A stretch of DNA of 64,000 nt, taken from Citricoccus alkalitolerans (GTDB lineage Bacteria > Actinomycetota > Actinomycetes > Actinomycetales > Micrococcaceae). Below the pieces are notes generated by a model. It had not been told where the DNA came from, did not search any database, and was given only the letters and a program-made list of their open reading frames with translations. Made by a program: the position numbers and the translations under genes. The stretch lies in NCBI RefSeq assembly GCF_039528175.1, contig NZ_BAAALH010000002.1, positions 1,488,001 to 1,552,000 of the forward strand, read 5' to 3'. Positions 16,162-24,391 of the stretch are shown here, one piece after another (position 1 is the first letter of the stretch; the number at the start of each line of letters is the position of its first letter).

Positions 16162-17330
16162 GAGGTGGCTCCGGTGCGGTGTTGGCGGACGATCAGGTAC
16201 AGCAGGAAGGGTGCCCCGAGCACGCCGGTCACCACGCCTACGGGGAAGCGGGTTCCGATGGCGTACTGGCCCACGATGTCGGCCACAAGCACCAGCAGCG
16301 CCCCCACCAGGGCGGACGGCACCAGCAGGGAACCGTTCGGGCCGAGCAGCCGGACCGCGATGGGACCGGACAGGAAGGCGACGAACGCGATCGGGCCGCA
16401 GGCCGCCGTCGCGAAGGCCACGAGGCCCACGGCGGCGATCACCGCCACCAGCCGCGTGCGGTTGACTCGGACGCCGAGCCCTGCGGCGGTGTCGTCGCCC
16501 AGGGTGAGGGACTCCAGGTTCGCGGACTGCCCCAGCAGCACGGGGGCGAGCACGAGCAGGGCCACCACTGTGGGCAGGACCTGTTCCCAGCCCACCCCGT
16601 TGAGCGAGCCGGTCAGCCACCGCAGCGCCTCCTGCAGGTCCCAGGATCCGGCGCGGGAGAGCAGGTAGTTGGTGATCGAGGTGAGGATCGCGGCGATCCC
16701 GATGCCCACGAGGATCAGCCGGGTGCCGGCCACCCCGCCCTTCGAGGAGAGCAGATAGATCAACAGGGCCACGCCCAGGCCGGCCGCGATGGCGAAGGCG
16801 GAGCGGGCCGGGCCGTCGATCCCGAGGACGATGATCGCGAACGCCGCCGCGGCCGAGGCGCCCGAGGAGATGCCGATGATGTCCGGACTGGCCAGCGGGT
16901 TGCGCAGCATGGTCTGGAACGTCACGCCGCCCAGCCCGAAGCAGGCGCCGGCCACCACGGCGAGCACCGCGCGTGGCAGCCGCAGCGTGCCCACGGTGAA
17001 CGTGGCCCCGTCCACGTCCTGCCCGAACACCACGCCGAGCACCTCGGCGGGCCCGTAGAAGGTCCGCCCGATCATCAGGGACGCGGCGAAGACCACCGCC
17101 ACGAGCACGGTCAGGGTACCGATCACCAGCGCACGACGCCGGCGCCGCCCCTGCCGCGCGCCCTCCACCTTCGCCTCGGTGCCGGCGGGAGAGCCGGCGG
17201 GAGAACCAGCCGGAGGACCGGTGGGGAGGGTGCCGGGGTAGGTGCCGTGATCGGCGGGTGGGCTGGCTGCGTGGGGTGCGTGGACGGCGTCGTGGGTCGG
17301 AGCGGGGGCGGAGCGTGTGGAGGGTGCCAT
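16158..17330 (-). CDS. FecCD-family siderophore permease (second)
   Basis: A 390-residue BtuC/FecCD permease with a family-typical helix set: RLPRAVLAVVAGACFGLGG, TMLRNPLASPDIIGISSGAS, SLTLGDDTAAGLGV (coupling region to the ATPase) and GPIAFVAFLSGPIAVRLLGP. The first 60 residues are an unusual cytoplasmic extension rich in Pro/Ala/His with a GSPAG repeat. The ATG at 17330 overlaps the upstream permease stop by one base; a GTG one codon earlier is equally possible. It forms a heterodimeric channel with the product of 17330-18385. Confidence 0.93.
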   Translation of the reverse strand: MAPSTRSAPAPTHDAVHAPHAASPPADHGTYPGTLPTGPPAGSPAGSPAGTEAKVEGARQGRRRRRALVIGTLTVLVAVVFAASLMIGRTFYGPAEVLGVVFGQDVDGATFTVGTLRLPRAVLAVVAGACFGLGGVTFQTMLRNPLASPDIIGISSGASAAAAFAIIVLGIDGPARSAFAIAAGLGVALLIYLLSSKGGVAGTRLILVGIGIAAILTSITNYLLSRAGSWDLQEALRWLTGSLNGVGWEQVLPTVVALLVLAPVLLGQSANLESLTLGDDTAAGLGVRVNRTRLVAVIAAVGLVAFATAACGPIAFVAFLSGPIAVRLLGPNGSLLVPSALVGALLVLVADIVGQYAIGTRFPVGVVTGVLGAPFLLYLIVRQHRTGATS

Positions 17331-18385
17331 CACAGTTCACGGACCTTCCGCTGGCGGACGATGTGGATGAAGAACGGGGCGCCGATCAGGGCGGTGAGGA
17401 TGCCGACGTCGATCTCGGAGGGGCGGGCGATGATGCGGCCGAGCACGTCCGAGGCGAGCAGCAGGACCGCGCCGGCGACGGCGGAGTAGGGCAGGAGCCA
17501 GCGGTGGTCCGGCCCGGCGAGCAGGCGGCAGGCGTGCGGGACCACGAGGCCGACAAAGCCGATCGGCCCGGCCACGGCGGTGGCGGCGCCGGCCAGCAGC
17601 ACGGAGGACAGGGCGGCCAGCCCGCGGGCGAGCATGACGCGTTCGCCCAGGCCGGCGGCGAGGTCGTCGCCCAGGGCCAGGGAGTTCAGGCTGCGGGCGC
17701 TCAGCAGGGCCAGCAGCAGTCCGACTCCCAGGAATGGGGCCACGAGGGCGATCGCGTCCCAGGCCGCCCCGCCGACCCCACCGATCTGCCAGGAGCGGAT
17801 GTTCGCGGAGATGTCCCCGCGGGGCAGGGCCACGGCGGTGATGTAGGAGGTCGCCACCGCGGTCAGGGCCGCCCCGGCGAGGGCCAGCTTGAGGGGGGAG
17901 GCCCCGCTGCGGCCCGCCGAGGCGATGGCGTAGACCAGCACGGCGGTCACCGCGGCGCCGAGGATGGCCATCCAGATCATCTGGTGCGCCGCGAACATCC
18001 CGAACCACGCCATGCCGACCACCACGGCCAAGGAGGCGCCCATGTTGATCCCGAGGATGCCCGGATCGGCCAGCGGGTTCCGGGTCACGCCCTGCATCAC
18101 GGCCCCGGCCACGCCCAGTGCCGCGCCCACCGCCAGGGCCAGCACGGTGCGCGGGATGCGCTTCACGACGGCGGCCTGGTCCAGTCCCTCGACCGGCTCG
18201 CCGAGCGAGCCCAGCGCCTCGACGATGATGGGCAGGCCCACGGTGCGTGAGCCGATGGCGACGGAGGCCGCGCAGAGCAGGGCCAGCACCACGAGCCCGG
18301 CCCCCAGCCAGGCCAGGCGGTGCCGCTGCCCCCTGCGCAGGGCAAGGGGCAGTCCGGTGGGTGCGGAGGTGGCGGTGAGGGTCAC
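17330..18385 (-). CDS. FecCD-family siderophore permease (first)
   Basis: A 351-residue permease, partner of the next gene. Diagnostic segments are RIPRTVLALAVGAALGVAGA, GVTRNPLADPGILGINMGAS, ALGDDLAAGLGERV and GPIGFVGLVVPHACRLLAGP. The GTG at 18385 begins ten bases after the stop of the binding-protein gene and gives a start just before the first helix. Extending upstream would overlap the binding-protein gene with unrelated Arg/Pro-rich sequence, so that is rejected. No strong ribosome site is visible; translation is probably coupled to the gene before it. Confidence 0.92.
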   Translation of the reverse strand: MTLTATSAPTGLPLALRRGQRHRLAWLGAGLVVLALLCAASVAIGSRTVGLPIIVEALGSLGEPVEGLDQAAVVKRIPRTVLALAVGAALGVAGAVMQGVTRNPLADPGILGINMGASLAVVVGMAWFGMFAAHQMIWMAILGAAVTAVLVYAIASAGRSGASPLKLALAGAALTAVATSYITAVALPRGDISANIRSWQIGGVGGAAWDAIALVAPFLGVGLLLALLSARSLNSLALGDDLAAGLGERVMLARGLAALSSVLLAGAATAVAGPIGFVGLVVPHACRLLAGPDHRWLLPYSAVAGAVLLLASDVLGRIIARPSEIDVGILTALIGAPFFIHIVRQRKVREL

Positions 18386-18395
18386 GCGGACAGGG

Positions 18396-19457
18396 TCACT
18401 TTGATGCGGCGGCGGCCTCGGCCAGGAGGTCCGCGTAGTCCTCGAGGACGTAGGGCAGGGCCAGCGGCGTCGGGTTGGCGGCGGTGCCGAGAGGGCCGGT
18501 GCCGTCCATGGCCACGATGGCCCCGTTCTCGACGGCAGGCATCTGGGACAGCAGCGGGTCCGCCTCGAGGGTGTCCACCAGGGACTGGTCGCCATAGGTG
18601 ACGATCACCTCGACGTCGTCGAACTGGTCCACCTGTTCGGCGGAGACGGTGCCCGAGAACTGGTCGGTCTCATCGGTGACCTGTTGGACGGATTTGGCCA
18701 CGGTCATGCCGAGGTCCTCGAAGAACATGGTCCGCGTGTCATGGCCGGTGTAGAAGTTCACCGTGGACAGGTCTGCGGTGTCCACGTGGGTGAGGAACAT
18801 GGCGGAGGTGCCCTCGAGCTCGGGGTGCTCGGCGGCGGTCTCGGCGATCTGGCCCTCGAGGTCCTCGATCAGCGCGTCGCCCTCGGCCGCCATGCCCATG
18901 CCCTGCGAGTTCAGGCGGATCATGTCCCGCCAGTCGGTGCCCCAGGCGGTCTCCGGGAAGGCGATCACGGGGGCGATCTCGGACAGGGTGTCATAGTCCT
19001 GCTGCGTCAGTCCCGAGTAGGCGGCCAGGATGACGTCCGGGTCGGTGTCCGCGACGGCCTCGAAGTCGATGCTGTCCGTCTCGTCGAAGAGGACCGGTGT
19101 CTCGGCGCCGAGCTCGGCGAGCTCGTCCTCGACCCAGGGCAGGACGCCGTTGCCGTCATCGTCACCGAAGTTGGCGGCGGCCATGCCGACCGGGACCACG
19201 CCCAGGGCCAGCGGCACCTCGTGATTGGCCCAGTTCACGGTGGCCACCCGCTCGGGCTTCGACTCGATCGTGGTGGTGCCGAAGGCATGCTCTACCTCGA
19301 TGGGGAACTGCTCGCCCGAGGCGGCGGCTTCGGAAGAACCGGAGGAACCGGCGGAAGCGTCCGCAGCGGGTTCCGCTGTTCCGGACCCGCAGGCGGACAG
19401 GGCGAGGGCGAGGCCGACGGCGGCAACCGAGGCGGCGAAGGGGCGGGAGGTGCGCAC
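18396..19457 (-). CDS. Iron-siderophore ABC transporter substrate-binding lipoprotein
   Basis: A 353-residue FepB/FhuD-type class III binding protein. The signal peptide ends in the lipobox LSAC (Cys23), followed by a Ser/Ala/Glu linker. The binding fold begins at FPIEVEHAFGTTTIESKPER. Next come VPLALGVVPVGM, DTDPDVILAAYSGLTQQDYD and, near the end, VENGAIVAMDGT and PYVLEDYADLLAEA. The GTG at 19457 is set by GTGGAG eight bases upstream. It is the first gene of a four-gene leftward operon with both permeases and the ATPase. The iron box at 19533 indicates induction under iron limitation. The ligand (hydroxamate, catecholate or mixed siderophore) cannot be told. Confidence 0.93.
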   Translation of the reverse strand: MRTSRPFAASVAAVGLALALSACGSGTAEPAADASAGSSGSSEAAASGEQFPIEVEHAFGTTTIESKPERVATVNWANHEVPLALGVVPVGMAAANFGDDDGNGVLPWVEDELAELGAETPVLFDETDSIDFEAVADTDPDVILAAYSGLTQQDYDTLSEIAPVIAFPETAWGTDWRDMIRLNSQGMGMAAEGDALIEDLEGQIAETAAEHPELEGTSAMFLTHVDTADLSTVNFYTGHDTRTMFFEDLGMTVAKSVQQVTDETDQFSGTVSAEQVDQFDDVEVIVTYGDQSLVDTLEADPLLSQMPAVENGAIVAMDGTGPLGTAANPTPLALPYVLEDYADLLAEAAAASK

Positions 19458-19532
19458 GATGATGACTCCACTCTGATGACACTGGATGACACTGACGGTG
19501 GCTGGGATTGGGGTTCCGCAGTCTGGCCTCAA

Positions 19533-19551
19533 TCAGGTAAGGCTTACCTAA
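19533..19551 (-). promoter_or_regulatory. DtxR/IdeR-type iron box of the siderophore-uptake operon
   Basis: TCAGGTAAGGCTTACCTAA matches 16 of 19 positions of the DtxR/IdeR consensus. It lies between the predicted promoter and the binding-protein gene, two bases after the -10 element, so a bound iron-loaded repressor would block the operon. Confidence 0.88.
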
Positions 19552-19553
19552 AT

Positions 19554-19582
19554 AATGTAGACAGGCGTGCGCTAATGAGCAA
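19554..19582 (-). promoter_or_regulatory. Putative promoter of the siderophore-uptake operon
   Basis: On the minus strand TTGCTC (19582-19577) and TACATT (19559-19554) are 17 bases apart and lead into the iron box. Spacing and order equal those of the SIP promoter at 7416-7444. Confidence 0.55.
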
Positions 19583-19633
19583 TCGCGATGAACTGCAGGG
19601 TTATGTCGTATTTCGGACAGACCGGCCCCAGAG

Positions 19634-20461
19634 TTAGCCCCGGAGCGAGCTCGGTGTGGTGCCCGTCAGCTTGCGGAAGGCGGCCCCGAAAGCGCTGGGG
19701 CTGCGGTAGCCCATGGCCTCGGCGATGTCCTCGAGCGGTTCGCCGTCCGCCAGCAGGGTGGTGGCTCGCTGAACCCGTACCGAGCCGACCCAGCGCGCGA
19801 AGCCCAAGCCGGTCTCGGCTCGGAACGCCCGCGTGATGGTGCGCTCGCTGACCCTGAGCTGCCGCGACCAATCGCCCAGGCTCCGGACGTCGGAAGGGTC
19901 GGCCAGGACGGCCGCCACGATCGGTTGCAGGAGTCCTGCGGTGGGTTCGTGGACGAGGAATTGGTGCGGGGCCGGGGCCAGGACGTCCAGCACCATGGTC
20001 TCGGTCAGCCGGCGAGAGTGCTCGTTCAGGCTCTCTTCGCCGAGTCGCAGCAGCAGTTCCCTCAACAGTCCGGTGACGCGGAGGGAGACCGGTTCGGTGG
20101 GCAGGGGCCGAGCCGCCTCCCCGGCCATCTCGAGAGAGAAATACGTGGCTCGGTACGCGGTTCCCGCCGGCGCCTCGGCGGAGTGCACGGTCCCGGCCGG
20201 CAGCCAGAGCCCGATCGTCGGGGTGACCGTCCAGGTCCGCGGACCGGCGCGCAGGGTGGAGGGGCCGGCGTCGTTCCAGAGCAGTTCATGCACCGTGTGC
20301 GAGTGGTCCGGCCAGCGGGTTGCGGTGTCCAGGGACTCGGCGATGCCCACGCTGGTGAAGTCCACCGGCACGGAGCCGGCCGGCTGCAACGGCATCCGCC
20401 GGTAGGGGCCGGTGGGCGCGGACGAGGCCGGCGGCGCGTCGGAGGCCTGGGTGCTGGACAC
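19634..20461 (-). CDS. AraC-family regulator with N-terminal cupin sensor
   Basis: A 275-residue regulator. An AraC-type cupin segment (about 25-110, with HSHTVHELLWND and IGLWLPAGTVHSAEAP) is followed by two helix-turn-helix motifs at the C-terminus (LGDWSRQLRVSERTITRAF and LEDIAEAMGYRSPSAFGAAF). The ending is the family's RKLTGTTPSSLR. The start is uncertain: a GTG at 20461 is used, but an ATG 22 codons later is possible, and neither has a strong ribosome site. It lies next to the siderophore operon and could control it, as many siderophore loci have an AraC regulator; this is inference. A 46-bp perfect palindrome lies 44 bases upstream of the start. Confidence 0.85.
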   Translation of the reverse strand: MSSTQASDAPPASSAPTGPYRRMPLQPAGSVPVDFTSVGIAESLDTATRWPDHSHTVHELLWNDAGPSTLRAGPRTWTVTPTIGLWLPAGTVHSAEAPAGTAYRATYFSLEMAGEAARPLPTEPVSLRVTGLLRELLLRLGEESLNEHSRRLTETMVLDVLAPAPHQFLVHEPTAGLLQPIVAAVLADPSDVRSLGDWSRQLRVSERTITRAFRAETGLGFARWVGSVRVQRATTLLADGEPLEDIAEAMGYRSPSAFGAAFRKLTGTTPSSLRG

Positions 20462-20504
20462 GTCGACGAGCCTACGCCGGGCCAGCCGACCTCATCGCCT
20501 CCCA

Positions 20505-20550
20505 ACGCTTTGCGGGCAGATATCAGTACTGATATCTGCCCGCAAAGCGT
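20505..20550. repeat. Dispersed palindrome, copy 2: perfect 46-bp palindrome
   Basis: A completely symmetric 46-bp sequence with 23-base arms and no loop; each arm begins ACGCTTTGCGGGCAGA and the centre is CAGTACTG. It lies in the 277-bp region between the divergent AraC and LuxR-type genes. The outer arms are the same as in the copies at 6291 and 28688, and the AGTACT centre is shared with the latter. Confidence 0.95.
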
Positions 20551-20738
20551 GGAGTTCTGGAGTCCAGGAGAGACTCGCCGCTCCGACGCGGGGCGAGCCC
20601 CCAGCGGCGGGCCGCATGAGCACCCCGCCGTGACGGCCGTCATCGGCTTCGGGTGGCCGCTCAGGGACAACCCCGCGGTAGGTATGCCATCCTTGGACCC
20701 CCGTCCACCGCACCCGTCCGCATCGAGGCCCCGCACCC

Positions 20739-23147
20739 ATGGCCCTACTGTCCCTGCCCGACCCCACGTCTCTGCCCCACCCCGCTCTGCCGCGTTTCCT
20801 GGGCTCTCCCGACGCCGGCGAGCGGCTCCTCGTGGTGCGCACCCCGGCAGGGACCGAAGCCCAGCGGTTCGCCCACGGCTGGGCAGGTGGACGTGGCCGC
20901 GTCCTGCCGTGGCCCGTCGAGAACGGCCACGCGGTGGAGGCGGCCGAGATCATCAGCCGGGTGGGCGCGCTCCTGGAGGATCCGGCCGCGGGCCGGGTCG
21001 CCGTCGTCGCCGATCAGGGGGCACCCGTGGGGCGCCTCGCCGCCGCCTTCCCGACGCGGATCGCGGGTCCAAGGGATCTGCACCTGACGGAGTCCGAGAT
21101 CCTCACGCTCGCCGAGCAGCTCTCGGCAGGCTCCGCACCGGACCCTGCCGCGGGCACCCTGACCACCGGTGAGCACACTGGCGGGCAACCTGGCCGGTTA
21201 CCGCTGCCGCTGACCCCGCGCCGGATCCATCAGAAGACCGGGGGGTGGTTCCTGCCGGCCGCCATCCTCATCGCGGACCCGCTGGGGGTGCAGTCGGCGC
21301 GGCAGTCCTTGTTCTCTGCCCTGATGCGGTGGCTGCACCCGCAGGACGCTGACGGCAGCATCTCCCAGGCCGGGTACCTGCCGCAGTTCACCGAAGACGT
21401 CATCGACGCCTTCCGCCCGGAGGGTTTCGGGGCGATGCCGAGCGCGCGGGACCTGGAGTCCCTGGGTCTCCTGATCCGGGACGGTTCCGGCGGTTGGTTC
21501 ATGCCATGGCTGGTCCGGGACTGCCTGCGGGACGCGATGCAGGAGGGCCACCCCCATCGTGTCGCCGAGCTGAACCGGGCCGTGGACGAGGCGCTCGCGG
21601 CCACGGGCCACATCGAGGCTGTCGTCCAGCGAACCGTTGATGCGCGGGCCTGGAACCGGCTGGAAGAGCTCTTGTTGGAGCATTGGGCCGACCTCTTCGT
21701 GTGGAACGAGCCGGTCCTGGCCTCGGCGGTTAACAGCTTCCCCCGAGCAGAGGTCGCCGGAGTGGATGTGACCGCATTCATGCCCGGACTGTTGAATGCC
21801 ACCGACCCGGACACCGTGCCGTTCACGCTGCCCGCCCAGCGGCCGGACCATGACCGCGATGAGGGGTTGCAACGCCTGCGCGCCGGGACGGCCCGCCTGT
21901 ACCGCACCCCGGACCGGAAGGCCCTGACTCTCGGCACCATCGAGGTGGCCTACCTGCGCCGAGTGGGGCTGTTCACAGAGTCAGCCGATGCCGCCGTGCG
22001 ACTGAACGTCGCCCTGTCTGCCGCTCTGTCCACGACGCCCGTGCGTCCGGTAATGGCCAGCTTCGTCAGATTGCAGGCCGGGATCTCCCTGCACCTGGCG
22101 GACCGGGTGGCCGAGGCGAAGACGGCCTATGAGAAGGCCTTTCGCTGGGCATTGCGGAGTTCTGCCGAGCCCCTCATCGCCGAGGTGGCCGGCAAGCTCG
22201 CTCTGCTGTCCATCCACCAGGGCAACACGGACCGGGCTCGCTTCTGGGTCGCCAAGGTCGAGGCACCGCTGGCCCAGGTGCGGTGGGCGCGTAACGTCGC
22301 CGCCTTCGCGGCTGACGTGGCCCGCGCACACCTGGCCTTGACTGAACTGGACCTCGTGAAAGCCCATGCCGTGCTGGACGAATTGCCACCGGATCTGGAC
22401 ACAGACGAATTCTGGGCCAGTCATGCGGCCCTACTGGTCCGTGCCGCGAGTGTTGAAGGCCGCGGTGCGGATGCCGCCCGGTGGGTCCTCGGTTGGCGCC
22501 AGGAGCGGCCCGCCGCAGCTCAATCGCCCCTGGCTAAGCGGATCCTCAGCGAGGCATTCCACGCGGCGCGGATCAGTGCCGGAGACCTCACCGTGGTGCC
22601 CGGCTGGGACCGCAATCAGGAGCTGGCGGACCTGGAGGCCCTGCGGTGCCTGTTGAAGGGTGATTCGGACGCCGCCCTGCGGGCCCTGCGCATGCCGGAA
22701 CGGTTCGGTCAACGGAACCGGAACCTGTCCGCCCTCATCGGGGTGCTGGCCCGAGCCCGGTGCACCCCGGCCACGGTGCCGGATCCAGTGGTGCGCCAGT
22801 TGGCGTCCATCCATCAGCATGGCGGCGCATTGGCGGATCTCTCCGCCTTCCACACGCTGGGCTGGACACCCGTCTTCCGGCGCGCGGGCCTGGTGGACGA
22901 CGCCGGCCTGGCCCGGCTGCAGCAGCTGGCCAGCCCTGCGCTGGTAGAGCGAGAGGCCCCGGCGCTGACCTCACGGGAACGCGAGGTGCTGCAATCGCTG
23001 AAGGCCGGTATGACGCGCCGGCAGATCGCCGAGTCCACCTATCGCTCCGAGAACACCATCAAGGGCCAGATCCGCAGCCTGTATGCCAAGCTCGGTGCGT
23101 CCAGTGCGGCGGAGGCCATGGAGCAGGCTCGCCACTTCGGCCTCTGA
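20739..23147 (+). CDS. Large LuxR-type regulator with degenerate MalT-like NTPase (regulator 1)
   Basis: An 802-residue protein. The C-terminal LuxR helix-turn-helix is clear (LTSREREVLQSLKAGMTRRQ, IAESTYRSENTIKGQIRSLY). The middle, about 400-650, is helical with a TPR-like look. The N-terminus keeps the shape of a MalT/LAL P-loop region, but the expected GxxxxGKS/T reads PAGTEAQRF, so ATP binding there is unlikely. The protein is closely related to the one at 25220-27619 along its whole length. The start ATG lies just after the pseudo-promoter region holding the 46-bp palindrome; its ribosome site is weak. It lies 38 bp upstream of the type III polyketide synthase gene, which it probably regulates. 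No input domain is recognisable. Confidence 0.85.
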   Translation: MALLSLPDPTSLPHPALPRFLGSPDAGERLLVVRTPAGTEAQRFAHGWAGGRGRVLPWPVENGHAVEAAEIISRVGALLEDPAAGRVAVVADQGAPVGRLAAAFPTRIAGPRDLHLTESEILTLAEQLSAGSAPDPAAGTLTTGEHTGGQPGRLPLPLTPRRIHQKTGGWFLPAAILIADPLGVQSARQSLFSALMRWLHPQDADGSISQAGYLPQFTEDVIDAFRPEGFGAMPSARDLESLGLLIRDGSGGWFMPWLVRDCLRDAMQEGHPHRVAELNRAVDEALAATGHIEAVVQRTVDARAWNRLEELLLEHWADLFVWNEPVLASAVNSFPRAEVAGVDVTAFMPGLLNATDPDTVPFTLPAQRPDHDRDEGLQRLRAGTARLYRTPDRKALTLGTIEVAYLRRVGLFTESADAAVRLNVALSAALSTTPVRPVMASFVRLQAGISLHLADRVAEAKTAYEKAFRWALRSSAEPLIAEVAGKLALLSIHQGNTDRARFWVAKVEAPLAQVRWARNVAAFAADVARAHLALTELDLVKAHAVLDELPPDLDTDEFWASHAALLVRAASVEGRGADAARWVLGWRQERPAAAQSPLAKRILSEAFHAARISAGDLTVVPGWDRNQELADLEALRCLLKGDSDAALRALRMPERFGQRNRNLSALIGVLARARCTPATVPDPVVRQLASIHQHGGALADLSAFHTLGWTPVFRRAGLVDDAGLARLQQLASPALVEREAPALTSREREVLQSLKAGMTRRQIAESTYRSENTIKGQIRSLYAKLGASSAAEAMEQARHFGL

Positions 23148-23185
23148 CGGTTGTCTCCACCGGTCCTGTCCCCACACAATGAGGC

Positions 23186-24391
23186 ATGACCGCCCTGCTC
23201 AGATCGCTGCACACCGCCGTCCCACCCACCGTGCTGCATCAGGAGGAGGTGCGTGACGTCCTCGCTGCACAGCCGGGTCTGAGCCGGCTCGGCACCCGGT
23301 TGGTCACCGCGGCGTTCAACGCCTCGGGCATCGAACGCCGGCACACGGTCGTGGAGGAATGGCAGGACGGCGGCCGAGGCACCGGCAGCGGTGCCGGTAC
23401 GTTCTTCGACCCGGAGACCGGCCACATCCTCAATCCGAGCACGGGGGTCCGCAACACGGTCTACACCGACCATGCCAACGACCTCTACGAGCGGGCCGCC
23501 CGGGGAGCGCTGGAGGGCTGCCCCGGACTCGGCCCCGAGGACGTCACCCACGTCATCACCGTCTCCTGCACCGGCTTCTTCTCCCCGGGTCCGGACTACC
23601 AGCTGGTCCGCCGCCTCGGCCTGGCCGCGACGACCAAGCGCATCCACCTGGGGTTCATGGGCTGTTATGCCGCCATCCCGGCCCTGCGCGAAGCCGCGGC
23701 GCTGTGCGAGGCGGACCAGGCCGCCGTCGTGCTGGTGGTCAGTGCCGAGCTGTGCACCGTGCACGTGCGCGTGGCCAATGACCAGGACACCATCGTGGGG
23801 GCCTCGCTGTTCTCGGACGGGGCGGGCGCCGCGATCGTGACGGGAGAGACGGCAGGGACGAAGGCGGAAGGCGGCGTCGGCGCGGCACGGACGCCGGCCC
23901 TGCGGCTGGACGGCTTCGCCACGGTGCTGACCCCGGTGGGGGAGGAGGCTATGGCGTGGAACATCGGCGATCACGGCTTCGAGATGATCCTGGGCACCTA
24001 TGTCCCGCACATCATCGACGAGCACATCACCGGCGCGCTGGAGCCCCTGCTGGCCGCCGAACCCGAGCTGGCCGCCCGTCCTTACGCGGAGCTGGAGCAC
24101 TGGGCCATCCACCCCGGCGGGCGCAGCATCCTGGACAAGGTGCAGGCCCGGCTGGAGTTGACCGATGCCCAGCTCGAGCCGGCCCGGGACACCCTGCGGG
24201 ACTTCGGTAACATGTCCAGCGCCACGGTCCTGTTCGTGCTGCAGCGCATCCTGGAACGCGCGGGCGAGGTTGGTCAGGCCGGTCAGGACGGGGCCGGCAC
24301 GGGGGTGGAATCGGAAGGCGAGCGCGTCTGCGCCATGGCGTTCGGACCGGGCCTGACGGTGGAGTCGGCCCTGATGACGTTGGTGGGATGA
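23186..24391 (+). CDS. Type III polyketide synthase (chalcone/stilbene synthase family)
   Basis: A 401-residue homodimeric ketosynthase that extends an acyl-CoA starter with malonyl-CoA units and cyclises to pyrones, resorcinols or phloroglucinols. The catalytic triad is intact: Cys160 in HLGFMGCYAA, His309 in WAIHPGGRSI and Asn342 in RDFGNMSSAT. The GxGPG-type C-terminal loop appears as MAFGPGLTVESALM. A 25-residue Gly/Glu-rich insert (about 355-380) precedes that loop, and another polar insert lies near 222-236. Bacterial relatives include RppA, germicidin and alkylresorcinol synthases; the starter unit cannot be predicted here. The gene overlaps the methyltransferase by ATGA. With the flavin monooxygenase at 27633 it makes a plausible scaffold-methylation-hydroxylation set. 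Confidence 0.93.
   Translation: MTALLRSLHTAVPPTVLHQEEVRDVLAAQPGLSRLGTRLVTAAFNASGIERRHTVVEEWQDGGRGTGSGAGTFFDPETGHILNPSTGVRNTVYTDHANDLYERAARGALEGCPGLGPEDVTHVITVSCTGFFSPGPDYQLVRRLGLAATTKRIHLGFMGCYAAIPALREAAALCEADQAAVVLVVSAELCTVHVRVANDQDTIVGASLFSDGAGAAIVTGETAGTKAEGGVGAARTPALRLDGFATVLTPVGEEAMAWNIGDHGFEMILGTYVPHIIDEHITGALEPLLAAEPELAARPYAELEHWAIHPGGRSILDKVQARLELTDAQLEPARDTLRDFGNMSSATVLFVLQRILERAGEVGQAGQDGAGTGVESEGERVCAMAFGPGLTVESALMTLVG

Noticed and set aside
15346..17340. Single 664-codon minus-strand frame covering the ATPase and the permease region
   Set aside because: Only the last 271 codons read as an ABC ATPase with its own ATG and ribosome site; the rest is Arg/Gly/Ala-rich out-of-frame sequence over the permease gene.
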